64,000 nt of DNA from Fistularia commersonii. Its lineage: Eukaryota > Chordata > Actinopteri > Syngnathiformes > Fistulariidae. The stretch covers positions 9,730,501-9,794,500 of the forward strand of contig JBBMNZ010000013.1 in NCBI GenBank assembly GCA_037954325.1, written 5' to 3'. The number at the start of each line of letters is the position of its first letter. Position 1 is the stretch's first letter. The notes under the pieces were generated by a model. That model was not told the origin of the DNA and ran no database searches. It worked only from the letters and a program-made list of their open reading frames with translations. Shown piece after piece: positions 59,049 through 64,000 of this stretch. The position numbers and the translations under genes are program-made.

Positions 59049-62000
59049 CTGCACCAAAAACAACATATCAGTGTAACTCTGAATACAAGTATTTTAGTGC
59101 AACACATTAAAAAACATGGAAAAACACTTACAAGTCAATATCTTTACTCTCTCTAGAGATAATGACCAGCTAATGGCCATCACGAGAGTTAAGTTGTCAT
59201 TTATCATAAATTATTTGGTAACATTTACTGTTCACCTTCAGGAAACTTGTTATGCCTTACTCCTGTTAAGATTTACTTGCCTATGTAGACCTGGAGGATT
59301 TGGAATAATATTGATCAACTGGTTTGTGGATTCAGCTACGAGCAGTTGATCATTTTACATCGCATTATCTGCCAGATTGTAATTTTTTGTCTCTAATACG
59401 TGCTTTGCTTTGACTCTACTGGCAGTCTGAATGCATTATACACTATGGTTTTGATTTTTACCAATATGTCCTGTCTGATGATATCAGCATAATTTCTTTG
59501 CTTTTTGCAGACATTGTGGGTCTTTTAGCTTGATTACATGATGGCTTTGAGGCTGTCTTATTATCGTTGGTACATAAACTGAAAGAGGTAAAATGAGTGT
59601 TAACACCTAAATATCTGTGTTTGCTTATGAGAAATGGTGGCTTTGCAGTCTTGGGGTCTGGTTCAAGACTGAGATTGGAGATGAAGTGTAATGCTGGGAT
59701 AATACTTTATGATTTTTAGTCGCATACATAAAACTGAAAGCGGGAAGGAAATCCTAAAAAAGTCTTACTGAAGTCTTAGCACGTGCATTTTAGTTGTAAA
59801 GTGTAAGGTATTAATCTTAGATCAGTCTTTTCCTAGTCTTGGGGCTGACAATGATATCAAATGTGTCTGATATTATCGCAAGTCTTTCAGTCTACAGAGA
59901 CGTAACACAATCATCAACCAAGATGATGAGCTCCAACAAAACCAGAAAAAGTAATGCTGGTAGACAATCGCCTGAGCAATATTGGCAGCAGCGTTGGTAT
60001 TTGTTGGCTGAATGGCTGAGCGGGAACGGCGAAGGACATCCAGATCAAAATGGACCGCCTAGAAAGAGGAGTGGATGGTGGAGATGTGGGCAGAACATCC
60101 AAACTTGTATGATGTAAACCCTCCAGCGTATCACGATCGTGTAGAGAAGGAAAAGCGATGGACTGAAATAGCAAAGGCTCTGCAAATAGCCAGTGAAAAC
60201 ACTGCTTGGTGGGAAAAAAAACTGCTGAAAGAATCTAGTCTTTTCAAAATCTTTTCATAGTTTTTAGATGTACGATCCACAGTATTTGTAAAATATGTAT
60301 TTGGAAAACACTAAAAACTAGTCTTTACATGTGAACTGGTATGAGAGGAGTTTTACACCAGTCTTTTCCAAACCTTTTCAACGTTTTTAGACGTATGGGT
60401 AGCATGACAGATGTTTCATTGAGCTGATATGCCTGTAAATCTACCTGCTAATACCCATTCAATGTCTCATCTCAGGGCAGGAATTTGAGTGATGAAGAGA
60501 CATATACCGCAATAGGGTGTCTTGATTCAATCTTAAGTGATGATGTCAGTCCCTTGGATAAATACAACTTATAAAAACTGACATTAACCAGGTGTTGTAG
60601 CATAAAGCTCTGTAAATGCGAATAAAATAACTTCCTACCAGGTGTGAGAAGGGCTTTGCCACAAACATCTCCAACTGCGTAGATTCCTGGTCGAGTGGTG
60701 TTTTGGAACTCATCCACTACAATGTGACCTCTTTCATCCGTTTCCAGACCCTGACACAAACATCAACATTCATTTTGTGTTGAGGGACAAACGCAACTGA
60801 AGAAAATTTATGGTCTTGTACATTTATTACCTGATCTAAAACAGTCTAAGAGAGAAAATTGACCAAAATGTTTCGTGTGCCATTCTGTAACCTATGATTA
60901 CTAACTACATAAGAACAACAGAGAACCACATAATCATGGGAAAATGGGATTGCATTATCTGATTAAAAGTATGCAGTTCCATTGATGCTGTGTATCACTC
61001 ATCATGTTATTTTCTTACCATTTACTAATTACGCAGAGGGAAAAAGTACATTTTGAAAATAAATCTTTGTCAATGTTAATAACTTGTTTCTATTCTATTA
61101 AGTAAACTGACGATGAACCTCATAAAGTGGCATATGTTTATGTTAAACTTGGTTAAACAAATCCAGCTAATCATGTGAAGCAGTTCAAATTTCACTAAAA
61201 ATGGGCAATCTGATACCCTGCATATCTCTTTGGCTCACTACTTTTAATCAACTTATATAGAAGAAGGAGGACTTGACTAAACCAAGACTTAACTACCTCC
61301 AGTCCATTACTAGTTTGGTTGGTCACCCTAAGCTAACCACCAAATCCAATTTGCAAGCACCTCAGTGCTCACCTCTGATTACATGCAATTGACTGTAACA
61401 AAAATAGTTACTTGATAGTTGTTTTGTCTGGCATGCTGATAATCTTCTTTCTGGCTTAAGATGTTGTGCGAAGTTTATTTCATCTTCTGTTTCAATGAAA
61501 AGCAATTTCATTACTATTTCCTCAAAAATTGTGCTCTCCGTTATCTGCTACACCAAAAAATGTGAATATTTATGTTGCATTTTTATAATCTTTCTTCAAT
61601 ATTATGGAGTTGCTATTTTGAGGACAGCTGAGGAGAATGCAACAAATCCTTCCTAAAGAAAGCCAAAACTACTGAAGTCATTGTTGAAAATAGACAGGAT
61701 TTCCACCTGCTGCTGGTTTATCCTGTTATTGATGGGTGTTGCATGTGCTTTCTCAACCTTAAAAAACTCTTCTCAGTGGGAGGAGTTAATAACTTTGTCT
61801 GTCTAGATTAATAATTTTCAGTGTTTTTGACTATTTGTCAATGTCTCATCACATGTGTGAGCACTGACTTCAAAGAGAACATCATGAGGACTTACCACCT
61901 GCTCAATATTCAATCTAGAGGTGTTGGGTTGTCTACCAATGGCCCAAAGCAAACAGTCCACCTCCTTGAGCGTACTGATCTTTTCCTCATCATTTTTCTT

Positions 62001-63816
62001 CTCTGGGTCTTTAGTAACAACTGTTACTTCAAGACCTTTGTCTGTTTTACACACAGACTTTACCTGGGAGTTTTTCCACAAGTCTATACCAGAATTTTGA
62101 AGCTCTTTGGTACAGTTTGTGCTTACAAAATTGTCAAAGTTCCTCAAAACCTGGGGGAAAAAAAAAGTATTTCCATGACTATACTGCTCCTGAAATCTTC
62201 AGGTCAAAATTCAAAATTTTATAAATCAAAGAATTCCTTGGTGTTTTATCTTAAAATATTTTCTCCTTACTCCTGTCTGTCGAATTACGAGGGAGGTTTT
62301 AGAGCCCAAGGTGGAAAGGATACCGGCCATCTCCACTGCAATATAACCAGCACCCACAACAACGCTGTGCCTGTAGGGGAAACAAAATGTGATTATAGGC
62401 ATAACATTTACCAGGACATCTGGCAAGAGCCCAAAATCAGGGGTTCTTACTTTGGAAGGCTTTCAAGTTGAAAAAAACCATCACTGGTGATGCCTAGACT
62501 TGCCCCTGAATTGATCAACAATGAAAATAACAGCAGCAGTAGTAGTTTATGGTCAGACTATAATGTGATGACAGCATTTCCATTTCATTAAAAGAAGTAA
62601 TCTAAACTAAACACAAGTAGTAAAGAACAGTAACTCACAACTCAGTATTCAATTTAATTAGTTTCTTCTCATTATGTAAACTTTAATAAGGCCAAGCAGC
62701 TTTGACTTTAAGTAGTGGACCAACGCTTTTCACAGAAAATAGCTCTGTCTCTAAAGCACTGTCAAACACTGGAAGTCACAGATGCTAAAAAGCGAAGAAA
62801 CAAGTTTCTATTTTCCATTTCACGCGATATTTAACATTATACCCTGAAATTTAAAGGAACATTGCCGTTTTTATAGTTTGCTTTTGCATCAGTCTGCATT
62901 GTAAAAAAACCCACTCATACACAACTGGCAGTGAGAGATAATCTTTTCCAAGTACAGCATCTTTAAGTCTCCTACCAGGAACTTCAGTTTCACTCAATAC
63001 TGAAGGCTGCCCTCCAGTGGCGATGAGGATGTGAGGCGCAGTGTATTTCTTCCCGTTAACCTCCACAGTTGGTTCTGGGTCGACTGTGAACCTTGCGTGA
63101 CCCATGATAGTTTGGATTTTAGCCTGTAAAAAAAAAACAAACAGATGCCATTCGAATTTAGGTATTTGCATACGGAAAAGTTATAGTAAGAAACATCTAA
63201 CCAGCATTGTTGTACAGTCACAAGTGTATTTCAGTATATTTTTCCTCGATTTTATCTTATTTTTATATCTTTAACCTACTGCATTTCAAAAGGGTAAGGT
63301 GTACTTTCCACTCCACTGTAGTTTCCCTGATAGCTGTAGCTGCTAGTTACGGTTTAGACACTATGTGATCATAGACCTCTTGCCTGATGACAACAAGAAA
63401 TCTAGAAAAGTACTGATTGTGAATATATGAGTTAAGATTGAGATCAGTGGGGCTGTCTTTATTGAGTGAGGAAATTCTCCTGTTTCCTGAAAAATAAAAA
63501 ATCAACAATTTGAAACTATATGCATCACAGAGAAAATTAGTCTTCCAAGGATGATAAGATAGTAGTTTTCTGAAGGCAAACATTAATAGATTATCCTAAA
63601 TAATATTCAAACACTGAGGGGGAACATTTTGTAGCATGGGAAAGCTTCCTGATTACTAAACTAAAAATTTATTGTGCCCCAAGACACTTTCTTTCTGGCA
63701 AGACGGAATTAATGAAATTGCACATATGTAATAAAATTGCACTTACTTTGTCAAGATTGTTGCGATAAATGCGATTCAAATGACTGACATAGGCATCCCT
63801 TTTGGACTTGAGAAGT
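56058..63816 (-). CDS. gsr: GSR, glutathione reductase, C-terminal nine exons (partial)
   Basis: NADPH-dependent flavoenzyme reducing glutathione disulfide in cytosol and mitochondria. Exons 5' to 3': 63816-63747, 63123-62976, 62505-62451, 62370-62271, 62150-61896, 60750-60639, 59048-58917, 58681-58548, 56207-56058. All joins keep frame, giving 384 aa to TAA. Visible: KSKRDAYVSHLNRIYRNNLD, APHILIATGGQPS, NADPH-binding GAGYIAVEMAGIL, DCLLWAIGRQPNT, the FAD-site GIYAVGDVCGKALLTPVAIA, and the dimer-interface domain with FSHPPIGTVGLTE and the catalytic HPTSSEE near the C-terminus (...EEFVTMR). The FAD-binding N-terminus with the redox disulfide lies beyond 64000. Thioredoxin reductase is ruled out because the protein ends at VTMR without a C-terminal Cys-Sec extension and carries GSR-type sequence throughout. 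Confidence 0.97.
56208..58547. other. GSR last intron
   Basis: 2.3 kb; contains the internally deleted LINE derivative at 56594-57282, otherwise AT-rich with nothing recognised. Confidence 0.7.
56594..57282 (-). mobile_element. LINE derivative with internal deletion and intact target-site duplication
   Basis: Minus-strand non-LTR element of about 690 bp. Its 5' part (57282 to about 56750) has the family's leader and the start of the endonuclease ORF, recognisable from GGGACTATGACAGGAAAAGG and GTGTGTCCAGGGGACCAGG-type text. Its 3' part (about 56750-56594) is the last coding stretch and 3' end (GATGCAGAGAATAGGGTTAG; CTGTGGCGACTCCTGAACAG) shared with the copy at 9891-10260. The several kilobases between are absent. 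A perfect 12-bp repeat TGCAGTATAGCA flanks it (56582-56593 and 57283-57294). Confidence 0.8.
59049..60638. other. GSR intron carrying a transposon-derived MADF fragment
   Basis: 1.6 kb; holds the MADF remnant at 60075-60260 and a pair of 39-bp imperfect direct repeats (60236-60274 and 60359-60397) built on AGTCTTTTC...CTTTTCA...GTTTTTAGA. Nothing else recognised. Confidence 0.65.
60075..60260 (+). pseudogene. MADF-domain fragment, probably transposon-derived
   Basis: The plus-strand frame reads MVEMWAEHPNLYDVNPPAYH then DRVEKEKRWTEIAKALQI. This matches the first half of a MADF (Myb/SANT-like) DNA-binding domain: an acidic aromatic start, HPxLYD, a Y...R...K..W spacing and EIA. Such domains accompany PIF/Harbinger transposases. 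Upstream frames (59839-60117) are shifted relative to it, and no domain end or transposase is seen. It lies antisense within a GSR intron. Confidence 0.65.
60751..61895. other. GSR intron, unremarkable
   Basis: 1.1 kb of AT-rich sequence; no exon, repeat or RNA gene recognised. Confidence 0.6.
61896..63123 (-). CDS. gsr: GSR exons for substrate lid and NADPH domain
   Basis: Four exons: 63123-62976 (AKIQTIMGHARF, EVNGKKYTAPHILIATGG), 62505-62451 (ASLGITSDGFFQLESLP), 62370-62271 (HSVVVGAGYIAVEMAGILST) and 62150-61896 (VLRNFDNFVSTNC, DCLLWAIGRQPNT). The GxGYIAxE fingerprint binds NADPH, and the Tyr is the gate over the flavin in the human enzyme. The loop VTKDPEKKNDEEKISTLKEV differs from mammals, as expected for a surface loop. 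Confidence 0.95.
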
Positions 63817-64000
63817 CTACACACAAAAAATAGGACAGATTGTTAGGAGGTATTTCTTCTTTAAACTTCATTACAGGAATGCACACATTATCTCAAAACA
63901 AAATTTTCTCAAATAACAGTTGGGTTCATAAGGATAAGAAAAAAATTAATAGTGAGGAAATAGTAAGTATAACAGTAATTTTATCCTTAAAACTAATGAT
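63124..64000. other. GSR introns at the right edge
   Basis: AT-rich introns around the exon at 63747-63816. A minus-strand open frame at 63347-63583 has an acceptor-like start but no similarity to GSR and would break the frame between its neighbours. The next upstream exon is not seen before 64000. Confidence 0.6.

Noticed and set aside
61821..62471. Plus-strand 216-aa open frame, the longest in the window
   Set aside because: It runs antisense over three GSR exons (61896-62150, 62271-62370 and the edge of 62451-62505). It has no family features; it is a shadow of real exons.
63347..63583. Minus-strand open frame with an acceptor-like start between two GSR exons
   Set aside because: It has no similarity to glutathione reductase. 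The flanking exons (63747-63816 and 62976-63123) already join in frame with conserved sequence, so an extra exon is not needed.
1..64000. Search for CRISPR arrays, operon-like gene clusters, prokaryotic defence genes and tRNA or rRNA genes
   Set aside because: The sequence is vertebrate chromosomal DNA with spliced genes. No regularly spaced repeats, Shine-Dalgarno-led gene clusters, or RNA genes beyond the SINE's tRNA-like head were seen.

Overview
This is a vertebrate genomic window, almost certainly from a teleost fish. It has long AT-rich introns with GT-AG splice sites, low overall GC with two GC-richer promoter-like islands, and fish-typical repeats (LINE 3' ends, a tRNA-headed SINE, pogo-type and MADF-bearing DNA transposon remnants, TA-flanked MITE, microsatellites). 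Coding sequence appears only as short exons. I joined exons by reading frame, splice consensus and remembered vertebrate family sequences; no alignment could be run.

Layout. (1) 1-31196, minus: the first seven coding exons of ATP8A1, a P4-ATPase phospholipid flippase. Its start codon is at 31194-31196 and the gene leaves the window at position 1. Intron 1 is about 14.8 kb and full of old transposons. (2) About 31.2-37.4 kb: a divergent intergenic region with a MITE, a LINE reverse-transcriptase remnant and microsatellites. (3) 37381-42097, plus: complete GRXCR1 in four exons (296 aa), a stereocilia protein. (4) 42.2-45.65 kb: the interval between two convergent genes, which unexpectedly holds a GC-rich, promoter-like island with two perfect cAMP-response palindromes. 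(5) 45658-53789, minus: complete SLC30A9 (ZnT9) in 17 coding exons (575 aa). (6) 56058-63816, minus: the last nine exons of GSR, glutathione reductase (384 aa, to the stop); the N-terminal FAD-binding exons lie beyond the right edge.

The four genes do not form a pathway. ATP8A1, GRXCR1 and SLC30A9 are also neighbours in mammals (human 4p13), so that part is conserved synteny. GSR is on another chromosome in human (8p12), so its place beside SLC30A9 is a lineage-specific linkage.

I found no prokaryotic-type system, CRISPR array or complete mobile element. The best leads are the unexplained CRE-bearing island, a LINE derivative with a large internal deletion but intact target-site duplication, a 101-bp direct duplication in ATP8A1 intron 2, and a hairpin-type inverted repeat in intron 1.
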